Source of the DNA: Diadema setosum
Taxonomy: Eukaryota > Echinodermata > Echinoidea > Diadematoida > Diadematidae
Assembly (NCBI RefSeq): GCF_964275005.1
Contig: NC_092688.1
Coordinates: 24,144,940-24,208,939 of the forward strand
DNA: 64,000 nucleotides
Reading direction: 5' to 3'
Shown: positions 34,025-46,348 of the stretch, piece after piece
How positions within the stretch are numbered: the stretch's first letter is position 1
Layout: each line of letters opens with the position of its first letter
Program-made: the position numbers and the translations under genes
Notes under the pieces: model-generated
Told to the model about the DNA's origin: nothing
What the model saw: the letters and a program-made list of their open reading frames with translations, nothing else
Databases searched by the model: none

Positions 34025-35370
34025 TCCTATAGTCTTGCAGCCAGAAAGGGTCCCCGTGCACCCCCCCCCCAAAAAAAAAAAAAGAAAAAAAAAATCTACG
34101 ATATGTCCGAAGATCGTCAGAACCTGTATTTTCCGAATCCGGTTGTCGCCAGCGGAAAAAAAGGTTGCGCGCGCGTCTAATTTGCATATTTCTAAGATGG
34201 CCGCCGCCCGTTGCTAGGAGAAGGATTATTTTTGAATAACTTTAGTTAAGAATATCAAATTACCATAGAAATGGTATCATTTTGAAGAAAATTAAATTTC
34301 CTACAAGTTGATACCCCATTTGATATGATAAATAGTTTTTTCATGAAATATTAAGGAAGGAATTATGTTTTTTTTTTTTTTTTAATACGGAATTCGGTAA
34401 TAATGTTCTTTTCCATACATTTAATATGCGTTTACAAATAACACTTGAATTTTCCTAAAATTATTCCCCAAACATAACTATTATCGTGTGAAAACGGCTT
34501 TCCAATACACCAATTCCTTTAAAAGTTACACGACATTAAAGGGGATATGGTTCAATAGGTTTTACAGCAATATTTAAGGGTTATAATGTCTCCGCGCGCA
34601 ATTGCGTACGTTCTGTTTATGGGGTTTGTTGGTGATCACTGCTATCTCTTGATTAAATCTCATCGAAATCGGTGAAGTAAGAAAGAAAAATTACACTTTC
34701 TTTTCCTTATATGAAATATTTTTTTCTACTTTGCGTTACCAAACTCAATCCATTCAGCTCCCCATATCAACAGTTTCTTGTCTTTTTAGATTCGCCCTCC
34801 AAGAACGTGGAATTAATCACAACATACATAACATTAAAAAGTTAGAGAAAAAAAGTTAGACATGACAGTTTTCTCTTATTGGAAGATTAAAGTGGAAAAA
34901 AAACAGAATCTTATGCTAAAAACGCTAAGTTTCAGAGTTTAAAATAAACCACGGTTTTCATAACAAAATGAAGGGAAGTATCTGTGTAGTTCATGGCGGC
35001 CGATATTGGGTTACATCATAAATTCTTCAGAAAGGGTCCCCGTGCTCCCCCCCCCCCACCCCATAAAAAAAAAAAATCGAAAAAAAATCGATATGTTCGA
35101 AGATCGTCAGAACCTGTACTTTGCGAATCCGGTTGTCGCCAGCGGAAGAAAGGGTTGCGCGTGCGTCTTATTTGCATATTTCTAAGAAGGCCGCCGTCCG
35201 TTGCTAGAAGACGGATTATTTTTGAATAACTTTAGTTAAAAATATCCAATTACCGTAGAAATGATATCATATCAAAGAAAATTAAATTTCCTACAAGTTG
35301 GTACCCTATTTTATAGGATAAAGAGTTTTTGTCATGAAATATTAAGGAACGAATTATGTTTTTTTTCACA
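34025..35370 (+). repeat. long repeat, plus-strand copy of an inverted pair
   Basis: Contains two versions of a GAAAGGGTCCCCGTGC start followed by C- and A-runs, 'gaacctgta', 'ccgaatccggttgtcgccagcgg' and 'tttgcatatttctaag' (34045 and 35030). The text between them (34560-34980) and these blocks appear inverted at 42290-43625. Short reading frames here are repeat artefacts. Confidence 0.75.
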
Positions 35371-35397
35371 TTTTTTCCCCAGAAACACTGAATTCAG

Positions 35398-35900
35398 TGC
35401 GGTTAGGGTGTGGGAGGAGGGATACCACCTCTCACGGTAGGGACTTTTTGTAAAAACAGGGTACAAAAGTCGCGTTTATAGAACAGTTAAAAGCAAATTT
35501 CTAGGAAATTAAACATAGTGGAAAAAAAATAGTGCGAAGGACTATGATTATAACATACGGGAGTACATTTATGTGACGGTTTGAGATCCTCGGCGAGAGG
35601 GAGCCAAGTGACCGAGCGGGGGAGGGTGTGAGAGGGGGAATACCCCCTCCCAGGGTAGGGATTTTTTTGTGAAAACAGAGGACAAAAGTCGCGTTTACAG
35701 AGCATTTAAAAGCAAATTTCTAGGAAAAAAATTTAATATAGTGAAAAAATAATTAGTGCGAAGGACTATACGATTATATCAATAGGGGGTACATTATGTT
35801 ACGGTGTGAGATCCTCGGCGAGGGAGCGAAGCGACCGAGTGGGGTTAGGGTGTAAAAACCGAGAGTACAAAAGTCGTTTTTATAGGGCATTTAAAAGCTT
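35398..35900. repeat. tandem ~220-240-bp repeats with GAGCGAAGCGACC
   Basis: Two full units and a partial one, each with 'ggtgtg(a)gag', 'tagggattttt', 'acaaaagtcgcgttta', 'gcaaatttctagg', 'agtgcgaaggactat' and 'gagatcctcggcgag'. The last unit ends 'gagcgaagcgaccgag'. No coding potential is conserved among units. Confidence 0.8.
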
Positions 35901-37060
35901 CCGGCGTCATTGATGACGATGCTCTGATGATGGAAAACGATGATATAACCTAAACGTGCATTGATTATCTTATGCACGGGGTAAGTGCTAACGGTTTGAG
36001 ACATTCAAGAGAAATGTATCTACCTATAAATGAGATACTTACTGTTGTAAGTGAGAAACGAAATGCCATAATTCTGTGTGTGACATGAAAATAATCATTT
36101 TCTGAAGCGCTTGCTTACTCGCGGACATTATTTTATCAGGTATTATTCTATGACATAGTAATGACAAATATTTGAATTGTATACATCAGTGGTAAGACAT
36201 TCCATATTTGTTATAGAGAAAAAGTAGTCCGACATTTTCACATACATCCAAGGTCCGTTTTCTCAAAATTAATTACGTACGGAACCCCCCCCCCCCAACA
36301 CTTTCAAAGAATCCTACGGGCCTCCTACATACCTCCAAAACGCTTAGTTTTAATTTGGTAACAAATTATGTTGGAAGATGAAACAATCTTCTCCATCACA
36401 CCATTGGGATTCATCATCTGTATCAAACTTTTAATTCAATGTATAGTGCAGACGGGCTCCGTTTAGACGTGAAATCATGTCTGAAATAGATGCTTTCATA
36501 ATAGTTATTGCTTTAAGTAAAAAGAAAATTGAGAACACTTACGTATTGAAGAACAAAATATTTGGCAACCTCCTGTAAATTTCGAACTCAAGAGGATCTT
36601 TATTTGTTGAATTTAATTGACCGTTCAGATTTGAATAATTTTACAAATTACAAATCTAAACTACTACTCAAGTTTTACAGATCTGTGTGATGCACTTATG
36701 TAGTTCATTAAGTGGTGTGTTGTTATCTGCCATAGATAATAAAGTAAAATGAGCTAGTGCATTCTTCCTTTCTCACAGCTTAAAGGACAAGTTCACCTTC
36801 ATAGACATGTGGGTTGAGTGAATGCAGCAATATTAGTAGAACACATCAATGAGAGTTTGAGGAAAATTGGAGAATCCGTTCAAAAGTTATTAATTTTTGA
36901 AGTTTCTGCTCAGTCACGGCTGGATGAGACGACTAATAAAGCTTGTGATGTCATATGAGTACAACTATATAAAGAAAGTATAAAGAAAATTCAAGATATT
37001 CTCACTTTTCTAAAATAATAAAAGAACACTCAACTTCTCTCTTTCAGAAGTCACGGGGAA
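35900..37060. other. gene 2 intron, no gene seen
   Basis: Contains a run of 13 C (36285-36299 region) and otherwise unremarkable AT-rich sequence. Confidence 0.5.
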
Positions 37061-37065
37061 TAATA

Positions 37066-39045
37066 TTTTCAATTTCAATTTATTTGGCACAAAATAAATC
37101 AAAAGTACATTATGTACACAGTAAAAACAAAAACAATGTGTATAAACATACATGCACATATTTGGAAATTAATGCCGGGACCCCTTTGAAGCATCTGGTG
37201 CTTGTTGTTGGGGCCCAAAACAAAATTATACAAAATACAGTTGCTTAATAGCAAATTGTGCAAAAATGAAAATGAAAAAAAAAATATATATATACAAAAA
37301 GATACTTATCAGCCCTAAACTATGCACACACACACACACACACACACACATCACATTCTTATCACTCGCACCCATGCAGCGCACACCCAACACACTCATT
37401 CAGTAGCAATGTCAGGATCAAAGAAGTGAACAGTAGAAGAAATTTGGTAGCAAGCAGTCTACTCAGACATGGATAACAGTTTCTTAAAAGTATGTTGTTT
37501 GAATAATGTTCTGAAGCGAGAAAGTGTAGTGCTGGATTTGAGATCTGGACTGATTGAATTCCATTCATTTACACCTGTAAAACGAATTGAATGGGTTCTA
37601 ACTGTTAAACGGGCTAATGGCTTTCTCAGACTATATCTTTCACGAGTAGAATAATCATGAAAACACAAATTAGATTTAAACATATCATGAAACAAAACTG
37701 GGAGAATACCTTTATGATACTTAAACATAAACACTAATATATTAAATCGAACAAGTTCATAAATGGGTAGAATTTTTAACTTGACAAAAAGTGGTAAACT
37801 CTTAGAAATCAATCTGATCGCACGCTTTTGTAACATATATAATTTCTCAACATGAGTTTTATATGTCTTACCCCATATTTCATTACAATAATTAAAATGC
37901 GGTAATATTATTGCATTGTATATATAAAATAAAACTTTTCTAGGTACAAAACTTACCAATTTAGATAACACTCCAACACATTTTGATATTCTCGAAGATA
38001 TGTTTTCTAAGTGGTGCTTCCACTCAAGAGATTCATGAATAGAAATACCAAGAAAATTTATAATTTGAGTTCTTTCAATAATTACATTTTCAATCTTAAT
38101 CAAATCAGAATTTACAGAAATTTTCTTTCCCTTAGAATGAAATAAAACATATTTTGTTTTTGTAAAATTCAAAAATAACTTATTACATTTAAACCATTCA
38201 TTCAACATTTGTAATTCATTATTCAGGGTAAATATAAGTGTGTTTACATTTTTGTGAGAATATGACACTACAGTGTCATCAGCAAAAAGAGAAAATTTCA
38301 ATATTTCTGAACAATTTACAATTTCATTAACATATATCAAAAATAACAGTGGCCCCAGCACAGAGCCTTGAGGTACACCGATGTTTACCTCTCCTTGCAT
38401 GGATTCGACACCATCAACCACCACATATTGTTTTCTATTTAACAATTAATTAGAAAACCATTGTAGGGGTAAACCCCTTATTCCATATGACCAAAGCTTT
38501 GATAAAAGGATATGGTGGTTGATGGTGTCAAAAGCTTTTGAAAGATCCATGAACACTCCACAACAAATATTACCTTTATCAATTTCTTGTAAAATATAAT
38601 CAGTAAAATATATCAAATTCAATGAGGTGGAATGATTTTTCCGAAAACCAAACTGTTCAGGAATTAAAATATTCTCCTTGGTAAGATAATCATAAAGTCT
38701 ATCATACATAAGTCTTTCAAGTAGCTTAGCAAAGATAGAAAGGAGAGCAACGGGTCTATAATTTTCAATATTCTGCGGATTATCTTTTTTAAATAAAGGA
38801 ACTATTTTAGCAAGTTTGAATTCATTTGGCACAATACCAGTGCTCAATGACATATTAAAAATATTACATAATGGGTCAGCAATATACTGAATACAATCTT
38901 TAATGACTCGAGGAGATATATCATCTGGCCCACTGGCTTTTGATGTCTGAATTAACGAAGATATTTGTATAATTTCATAAGGAGATGATGGTTTTACAAA
39001 AAAAGATTTAGCGTTTTGACATGGCATAAACTCTTGAAATGAATG
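37066..39045 (-). mobile_element. LINE with nearly intact reverse-transcriptase half
   Basis: Minus strand. From 39027 down the frame encodes ASGPDDISPRVIK, PNEFKLAKIVPLFKKDNPQN, YRPVALLSIFAKLLERLMY, GFRKNHSTS and DLSKAFDTINH, then one in-frame TAA at 38446-38448, then GVPQGSVLGPLLFLIYVNEI, the FADDT catalytic box and the C-terminal region to the stop at 37459. These are RT motifs of the Jockey/CR1/Rex group. The endonuclease and ORF1 are missing. A 3' UTR with a (CA)n tract ends in repeated AAATTG near 37066. The single stop and otherwise open frame indicate a fairly young dead copy. Confidence 0.9.
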
Positions 39046-39155
39046 ATATGTTCTGTGCTATTCGGGAAGGAATGCAAAAGGGATTGCCCATCTTTAAGGC
39101 ATGCACGGTATTATGCCCATGAAAGTGACGTTAATGGCACAGACCTGTTATTATA

Positions 39156-39817
39156 TGTGACCGTGCATCACAAAACGAACAAAAAGTCGCACACACTGAT
39201 TTTGCGTGAGGACTGAAAATAAGTGAAATGGGTCAACCTAGCCGATCTTGACTTTTTCATATTTTCTGAAAGAGCTAGTCTTCTTTTACATTATGCTAAA
39301 ATTTGGGGTCAGAAAACGAGCGGGAAAGTGTGTTTTTCAGCAGTTTATCTCGAACATTTTTGGTAGAATAGTGTGATTAGGTGTGTCTTTCGAGTCCCGT
39401 TTTCATTTCTGAAAAACCTTGTCCACACTCTTCACTTTCTCTTCACTCTTCACTTTGAAAAGATAGTGATATCGCTTTGAACGTTAAAATTAATTATGGA
39501 CAGAATGTGTTATTGACGCATGCTTAATTTCAGTTTAATCTGATATTCCCTTCATTGTTTTTACTCGGGTGGTTTACTTCCTTTTTTTTTGTCCCATTCA
39601 TCGCTTGAATAGACACTGTACTTCAGAGCCTCTTTTCTCAGTTCACATTTTTCCTGAGTTTGTGCTTTCTTTCCAATATCTAGATAGGTTAGGAGAGTCC
39701 ATTTGATTTGAGTTATACATCATTTTAAAGCTTAAAGTCTGCTCTTTCAGAACATGGTCTTAACTAAACAAATTATGTCTGGCGATTTTTTTGTTTGTTT
39801 TGTGGTGCAGGGTAACA
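39156..39817 (+). mobile_element. TGTGACC-family TIR element
   Basis: Starts TGTGACCGTGCATCACAAAA and ends GTTTTGTGGTGCAGGGTAACA, with an internal deletion near 39600 relative to 25953-26643. TA flanks are kept. Confidence 0.85.
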
Positions 39818-40230
39818 TAAAAAAATAACCTGAAAATCAGATTTATTGGGTTTTCATCAATTGTACATTAGAATAGCGACTCAAATAATGATGCGAATTA
39901 GTCTTCGTACATCGCTAAATTACCAGTTGCTAATGATAGTCTAAATCTCTGTTGTAAGATTTAAAAAAAATCTAGCTTACATAAGAGAAGTAATCTTTGA
40001 AATTATGTAAATAATTGATACGTGCGGTATTGAAACTGTCGAGTTGATCATCCTTTATGGTACGTTACCACTCTCGTGGAATTCACTAAGCTGGTTCCGC
40101 TTTCTCGATTCGCCCGAAATCGTGGTCTTACTCGGGGACTTATCGTGCTGATCATCAGATAGGCCTAATCAAATCTTGATGTCAGTCAAAGACATTCTGT
40201 TGATCGTAGTAATTTTTCGAACATACCAAT

Positions 40231-40485
40231 AATTGAAGGGTTTGTTTGCAAAAACCGATAAGTCCATTTTTGAAGATTTTGAAGTACGATATCTGTCATA
40301 AAGTACAAAATAATACATTTTAAATGATATATTGGTCACTACATATAAAGGTATATTTTTGAAGTTATGGTCAAAAGAAGCAACAATTTTCTCATTATTC
40401 TCTTTATTTTTCTTGACCTTAAATCGCAAATGTCTCCATTTGGCAAATATGGACTTATCGGTTTTTGCAAACAAACTCTTCAATT
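40231..40485. mobile_element. 255-bp TIR element (copy 1)
   Basis: Ends AATTGAAGGGTTTGTTTGCA and its near-inverse GCAAACAAACTCTTCAATT, with TIRs of about 37 bp containing AAAAACCGATAAGTCCAT. Because of the inverted ends, the overlapping frames on both strands encode the same SVFANK-like peptide. They are not genes. Confidence 0.85.
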
Positions 40486-41037
40486 CTTCTACGATCAACA
40501 CGATTACCACCATAGACCTCAAGATGTGATAAGCCATGATAAGATCACCACGATCACTCGTAGACTAAGAATCAATTCGTGGTAGATAGTACATATTAGC
40601 ATATCGAGTCGCGCGACAATGGGAACCTATTCTATTATAGTGAAAGTGTTTAACGTGCAATGTCAATAATCTTTTGGGTATCGATCATGCACATTTATAC
40701 TATACGCTATCTAAAAACGATCGGCGGACGAGTAGAGCATGGATATCTCAAAAAAATGCATGAGTTGTTATTCCAGCGGAACTTACATGCGCACTATAAA
40801 GTGGATTGCACGTCAGATGCGCTTATAGCAAATACACTTCAAATCATTCTTAGCAAATTTATCTAAATTATAATAGATGTCTAATTTCTGTGGAAAACAT
40901 GAAAATATTGACGTTGCTCTCGATCTTGAGTCCCCCTTTTATTCAGTCAAGCTTTCGGCCAGTCATCAGGCCTTCATCAGTATGCAACCAACAATGAGGC
41001 ACCGTGCACGTTTGAGAAGGGAACTATCTCTCGCACC

Positions 41038-41289
41038 ATTGAAGAGTTTGTTCGCAAAAACCGATAAGTCCATTTTTGAAGATTTTGAAGTACGGTCTCT
41101 GTCATAAAGTACAAAATAATATCTTTTAAATCATATATTGGTCACTACATATAAAGGTATATTTTTGAAGTTATGATCAAAAGAAGCAAACATTTTCTTA
41201 CTATTCTCTTTATTTTTCTTGACCTTTAATCGCAAATATCTCCATTTGGCACATATGGACTTATCGGTTTTTGCGAACAAACTCTTCAT
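41038..41289. mobile_element. 255-bp TIR element (copy 2)
   Basis: Same family as 40231-40485. Ends TTGAAGAGTTTGTTCGCAAA and GCGAACAAACTCTTCA. Both copies share the interior 'atataaaggtatatttttgaagttatg'. Confidence 0.85.
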
Positions 41290-42285
41290 AATATATATAA
41301 TATACACTCAGTTATACGTACATACATACACACATACATACACGCATGCATGGTTAATGTTCCCTCTTACTTTTCCCTCATGTTTTATATAGATCCACGA
41401 ATTAAGGTCTACTTAACCAGAACATTTTCTCTCTCTCTCTCTCATTTTTGTATAATATTGATTATTGGTCACCCCTAACGGATTTAACAAGCAAGTGTAC
41501 ATTGTATTGCATTTAAATGAACCCATGTAATAAAATTGAGTGCATGAAATCATTTTTATATAAGAAAAAACAGAATTTGAAAGCGACTGGATTTGACTTG
41601 CAACTATTCGTTTTTATCAATGCCATTCCTTGGTATTTGTAATTTATCTATTAGTTTCTTGGCAGTAATAGACGAATGATCAATATATTTAATTAAAAAA
41701 CCACCAGGCTAACCACCAAAGAATGAGAACACGTTTGTGCGATCTTACATATAAAGATTAATTGATTTCATACTAGAGCATGGTGAGAATTATTTCGGTA
41801 TGTGCGGTATACATGTATCTCTTATTTCGATATCTAAATAAAGCATTCGAGTTCGATGTTCCATGAATGCATTGATGACGTATTCAATAAATTCACGGAA
41901 TTCACGGAATTCACGACTGAGCTTATTCATTTCCCCTGTATGAATGCTTGTGTATGATACTGAAGGTGTGAGTGTGTGTGTGAAGATGATCAGATGTTTA
42001 AGATTTAATGAAGAGAAGTTTGATTAATATCAATATGTTGAAAATCCATATCCAGATAAGCCCGTTTCGGCCGTCGTGAAATTACACCTCTCGTATAAGG
42101 CCTTCACTCTATTTGATGAAAAAAGACGTAAACCAAAAGTGAAGCTGAGTTGATCAAAGGTGATAGCGAATAGAAAATCTAATTTCCTTTCATATTCAAC
42201 AAGATTAAATGATATCTAATCAATGATTTGCATGTGATAGGTGATAGGGTCTCATACTTGCAACAATTATTATGTTATTACACGC
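41290..42285. other. gene 2 intron, no gene seen
   Basis: AT-rich with short microsatellites (CATA/CACA near 41310-41350; CT near 41430). No recognised exon. Confidence 0.45.
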
Positions 42286-42449
42286 GTTACGCAAGTACGG
42301 GCGTCGACATTACCCTTCAATTTCTGTATAGCCGTATTGAACCTTTTCCCCTTAATGTCGTGTAACGTTTAAAGGAATTAGTGTATTACGAATAGCCGCT
42401 TTCATATAATAATACTTATTTATGGGGTTTAACTTAAGGAAAGTTCCAA

Positions 42450-42599
42450 TGTTATTCAAATTTATGAAATTCTTCCGTCGAGATGTTTTCATTGCAACTG
42501 ATTGACAAATTGCCCTACATCGACGTCGATGTAGGGCAATTTGTCAATCAGTTGCAATGAAAACATCTCGACGGAAGAATTTCATAAATTTGAATAACA
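42450..42599. repeat. perfect 150-bp palindrome
   Basis: Two 75-base arms, centred on CGACGTCG (42521-42528) with no spacer, match without a mismatch by eye. The outermost bases include GTTATT of the target site. It forms the left part of the insertion bounded by 15-bp duplications. Confidence 0.9.
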
Positions 42600-42655
42600 A
42601 AGCAGTACCCGCTGCATGCTATAAGGATTAGAACCAGCACTTGCTGTCGGGCGAA

Positions 42656-42723
42656 AGCTCGGTGGTCTAGTGGAGATGACGCCTGTCCGGTGATCAGGAG
42701 GTCCTAGGTTCGAATCCTGCTCG
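42656..42723 (+). repeat. tRNA-like segment, Asp-like, SINE type
   Basis: Reads AAGCTCGGTGGTCTAGTGG (A box), GCCTGTCCGGTGATCAGG (a short anticodon-type stem with a 9-base loop) and GGTTCGAATCC (B box). The oversize loop and poor acceptor stem rule out a working tRNA. It abuts the right target-site copy (42724-42738) with no A-tail. Confidence 0.7.
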
Positions 42724-43629
42724 AGTTCCAATGTTATTTGTAAACAGATATTAAATGTATGGAAAAAAAAATGCTGAATTCCGTATTTCTTGGGAAAAAT
42801 GTAAAAAAAAAAAAATCCTTCCTTAGCATTTCATGACAACTATTCATTCCATAAAACGGGGTATCAACTTGTAGAAAATTTAATTCTCTTTAATATGATA
42901 CCATTTTTATGGTAATTTGATATTCTTAACGAAAGTTATTCAAAAATAATCCGTCTCCTAGCAACGGGCGGCGGCCATCTTAGAAATATGCAAATTAGAC
43001 GCACGCGCAACCTTTTTTTCCGCTGGCGACAACCGGATTCGGAAAATACAGGTTCTGACCATCTTCGAACATATCGTAGATATTTTTTTTTTTTTTTGGG
43101 GGGGGGGGAAGTGCACGGGACCCTTTCTGAAGAATTCATGATGTAACCTAATATCGGCCGCCATGAACTACACAGATACTTCCCTTCATTTTGTTATGAA
43201 AAAAAAAAAAGATAGCCATGGTTCATTTTAAACCCTGAAAGGCCATTAAGCAAGTTCTTTATTTATTAGCGCTTTTAGCATAAGATTTTATTCACTTTAA
43301 TCGTCCAATAAGAGAAAACTGCCATAATTGATTTTTTCTTTAACTTTTTAATGCCAATTAAGTTGTGAATAATTCCACGTTCTTTGAGGGGAAACTAAAA
43401 AGACAAGAAACTGTTGATATGGGAAGCTGAATGGATTGAGTTTGGTGACACAGAATAGGAAAACAAAATATTTCAAATAAGAAATAGAAAATATAATTTT
43501 TCTTTCTTGCTTCACCGATTTCGATGAGTTTTGATCAAGAGATAGCAGTGATCACCAACAAACCCCCAAAACAGAACGTACGCAATTGCGCGCGGAGACC
43601 CTTTCTGGCTGCTAGACTACTAAACGGAA

Positions 43630-44200
43630 TCTGATTCTGCACCTTTTCTCCCGAAGTATCTCTTCTTTGTCAAGTTCATATTTACGGTCATCAAAATGAT
43701 AGAATAAAACAGCTTATTATGGTGTTTCACGAAAATGACGGAGACGTTGAGTTTTTTCAAATTTAAGTGTGTCCATTGTGGAAATCTCCCCGCAAGCACA
43801 TATGAATGCAGTACATTATCTATATATGTACTTGTGAGTGAATGTCATAATGATTGTGTATACATATACACGTGTTTTCTATCATAATAGGAAGTTGATC
43901 TCTTTCTTTCCTGAAGTGCTTTTTTTTTTTAAAAATCGAAATCAGTTTAGTTGGAATCTACGTCGATTTGAATCACAGCAAATGAAAGTACAAAATGGCA
44001 TTATTGAATTCTAAATACCTGTATGTATTATTTACTGTTATCATATGTTGCGTCGGTAGTTACAAATACTCATATGCACTAAGAGACGGAGTCAGTATTT
44101 TATTTTTTTTATATATATATACCGGAGACTGCAAAATTAGAAATCAAAATAAGTGTATACACTTTTTGCGCATTTAAATCATTTTGTACAAGCAAACTCA
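43630..44200. other. gene 2 intron
   Basis: No recognised content. A plus-strand frame at 43995 has a hydrophobic start but no supporting splice or homology signal. Confidence 0.4.
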
Positions 44201-44201
44201 C

Positions 44202-44255
44202 TTAAAGCAGACGTTGGCTGTCGTGTCGTCAAATCTAGTGAAGAATGCTTTCTGC
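44202..44255 (-). CDS. receptor gene 2, stalk exon 2
   Basis: A 54-bp minus-strand exon, acceptor GTAAACAG, donor A|GTGAGT, phase 1-1. It encodes RKHSSLDLTTRQPTSAL in core. Paralogous to 33905-33958, with the same splice-site context ('aaactcact' and 'tgcctgttta' on the plus strand). Confidence 0.65.
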
Positions 44256-44775
44256 CTGTTTACGTGTAGATTGTAAATCAACATCATAAAGTTAGATACG
44301 TTATGTTGAGGTTATACATATTTATATCCCCTTAACAAACAAAGTACAGTATACCCTTTATTTGATACGCCAGTGGCTTTCTTTTTTCTTTCTTAGTTGT
44401 TAGTTGTCAGAGCTATGCTCGTGTCAATCAAAATATTATACTTTATACAATATGTCAGGCAATGACAGAACGTACGTCTTCAAGTCACAGTTTCATTTTG
44501 TCAAAATAGACACACATAAAGAAAAGACGAAAAATCACAATGAATATCATTTCTCACATTGGGCACATAATTTTGTCAAAATCTTTTCGTTTGATGGAAT
44601 ATAATCATGAAAATACTTGAGAGAAAAAAAAAAGAATCATAGAAACAGTATTTTTTGTACATGTCACTCACTAGAAGCAAGCATGGTGCTTGTTTAATGG
44701 AATGTTGATACCTCTTGCGTAGACTGTCTCTCAACCATTTAGGGGTGATGATAAAGATCAGCGTCACTGACATTT

Positions 44776-44990
44776 CAATTCAATTAAATCCAATTCAATT
44801 CACTTATTCCTCATTCTTCTTTTTTCCAACAAAACATAACGCATAATAAATCTGGAATTACAACATAAACATAAACATTCGACTTTGCAAAATATAAATG
44901 ACACAGATAAACAAAAGAATGCATACTGGCAAAAAAAAAAGTACAAAGTTATGCTTCAGTTGAAAAAAAAGAAAGAAATTGAGATACATT
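44776..44990 (-). mobile_element. LINE 3' fragment inserted in gene 2 copy
   Basis: Absent from the equivalent place in the 1-1600 block (near 255). Its minus-strand 3' end is an (AATTG)n tail, and ACATTTC lies at both edges (44773 and 44985 areas) as a probable target duplication. Confidence 0.6.
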
Positions 44991-45330
44991 TCTCAATAGT
45001 TCGACACTTTTCGAATGCCTTTTTTATTCCAGCAAAATCTGAATAAAATATTCTTATATGTACGTTTGTGTGTACATTTATATGGTGTATCCATTCTTGT
45101 GTGTGCATGTATGTGCGAGTGTGTATTTCTGTGTTTGTCCCTTCCAGTACATGCACATTTACGATAGTACCAGCAAACGTAGCTTAAGGAAGTGTGAGGA
45201 AATAGTAAAATGGAATTAAGGAAAAAAAAATCAAATGAAAAAATACAAAAAAACACGCGCACACTCAAGTACAAAGAAGGAAAACAATAATTTTTGTTCG
45301 GAAGAAAAGGCTGAAGTTTGAAATACTCAC

Positions 45331-45393
45331 TAAAGGTATTGACTGCAGTTTGTGCTGTCGATGAGCTTGTACTAACTGTGTACACCCCAGTGT
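45331..45393 (-). CDS. receptor gene 2, stalk exon 1
   Basis: A 63-bp minus-strand exon, donor A|GTGAGT, phase 1-1. It encodes TGVYTVSTSSSTAQTAVNTF in core. The acceptor is TTTTTTAG. Almost identical to 667-729 of gene 1. It follows the sushi exon, and the Thr/Ser content again suits a glycosylated stalk. Confidence 0.7.
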
Positions 45394-46348
45394 CTAAAAA
45401 ATAGTAAATTCAAAGGTAGACATGCAAATCTGTGACATGGTATGATAGGCAAGTAACAGTTTGATACTCATGCTGACTCATGAATCTCGACGACTAAGAA
45501 TAAAACGTTTATTCAACATCTGCCTTTGCTATAATACTTTCTGGTTTACAGTTTAGGAGTAAAACATGAAACATAAGGACTCGTCATTCACTTAAAGCGT
45601 CACTTAAAACCGAATGCAAACATTGTACATTATTAAAAAATAAATGATGATAAGTAATAAATATCAATATTATATTACTAGAGTATTCAAGTACACGATG
45701 TCATGAGATTGTTAGGAAAATCGTAGCATCATTAGCTAGCATGCATGACAAAAAAATAAGAACATTAAGTCTCAAGATTATCATTCCTTGTTATATTCTT
45801 CTTGGATTTCAAAGTTTGCGAGTTGATAACTAAAAAGAGCATTCTCAGCTCTCATGCAATTACTCCTAAAGAGTCTATATTCCACTCACACCTAACTTGA
45901 TGTTTCTTAGGAATTGCTTAAAAATGGCATTTGAAATTTAGAATGTAGGCCTACTGATGTCAAATATCTTTTATTTACAATATGCTTTGCCAAATTAAAG
46001 AAAATAACAAACTATTAATAGAAAATCCTTATAACAAGGAGCCATGAAACCATCCTCATCCTGACCATTATTCATATTTATTGAGTACAAAACACCAAAA
46101 AATATCTCAAAGTACCAATGCTAACACCGATCATATTGATATTTAACCATGCTATGGTTCCAGTCTCTTGCTCTTGATAATGATTTCGATGTACATTGTT
46201 TAAGCATAATTATTGATTGGGCTCAGTATTCCTATCATTAGATCAGGAGAACAAATACACCATTTGCATTCCATTTTGTAAAACTTTACACTACAAGAGT
46301 ATACACACATACACACAGAGCAGAGGTACTCTTTAATCTACTACCAAC

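Larger units (their letters stand above)
42442..42738. mobile_element. SINE-like insertion with 15-bp target-site duplication
   Basis: AGTTCCAATGTTATT occurs at 42442-42456 and again at 42724-42738, bracketing the palindrome and tRNA-like segment. The related repeat at 34.4 kb has a single diverged form of this site. Long duplications suggest LINE-driven retroposition. Confidence 0.75.
42290..43625 (-). repeat. long repeat, minus-strand copy of an inverted pair
   Basis: Reverse-complement counterpart of 34025-35370. It is interrupted at 42457-42723 by the palindrome/tRNA-like insertion. The uninterrupted 34.4-kb copy reads straight through ('gtgttatttgtaaacg' in minus sense), which gives an empty site. 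Confidence 0.75.

Noticed and set aside
34035..35229. Lys-rich frames (also at 42936-43164)
   Set aside because: They translate a repeat with C- and A-runs. Frames differ between copies.
40169..40585. Overlapping frames on both strands with similar peptides
   Set aside because: Produced by the long inverted repeats of a TIR element, not by genes.
42656..42727. Functional tRNA-Asp gene
   Set aside because: The anticodon loop is too long and the acceptor stem does not pair. It sits inside a target-site-duplicated insertion.
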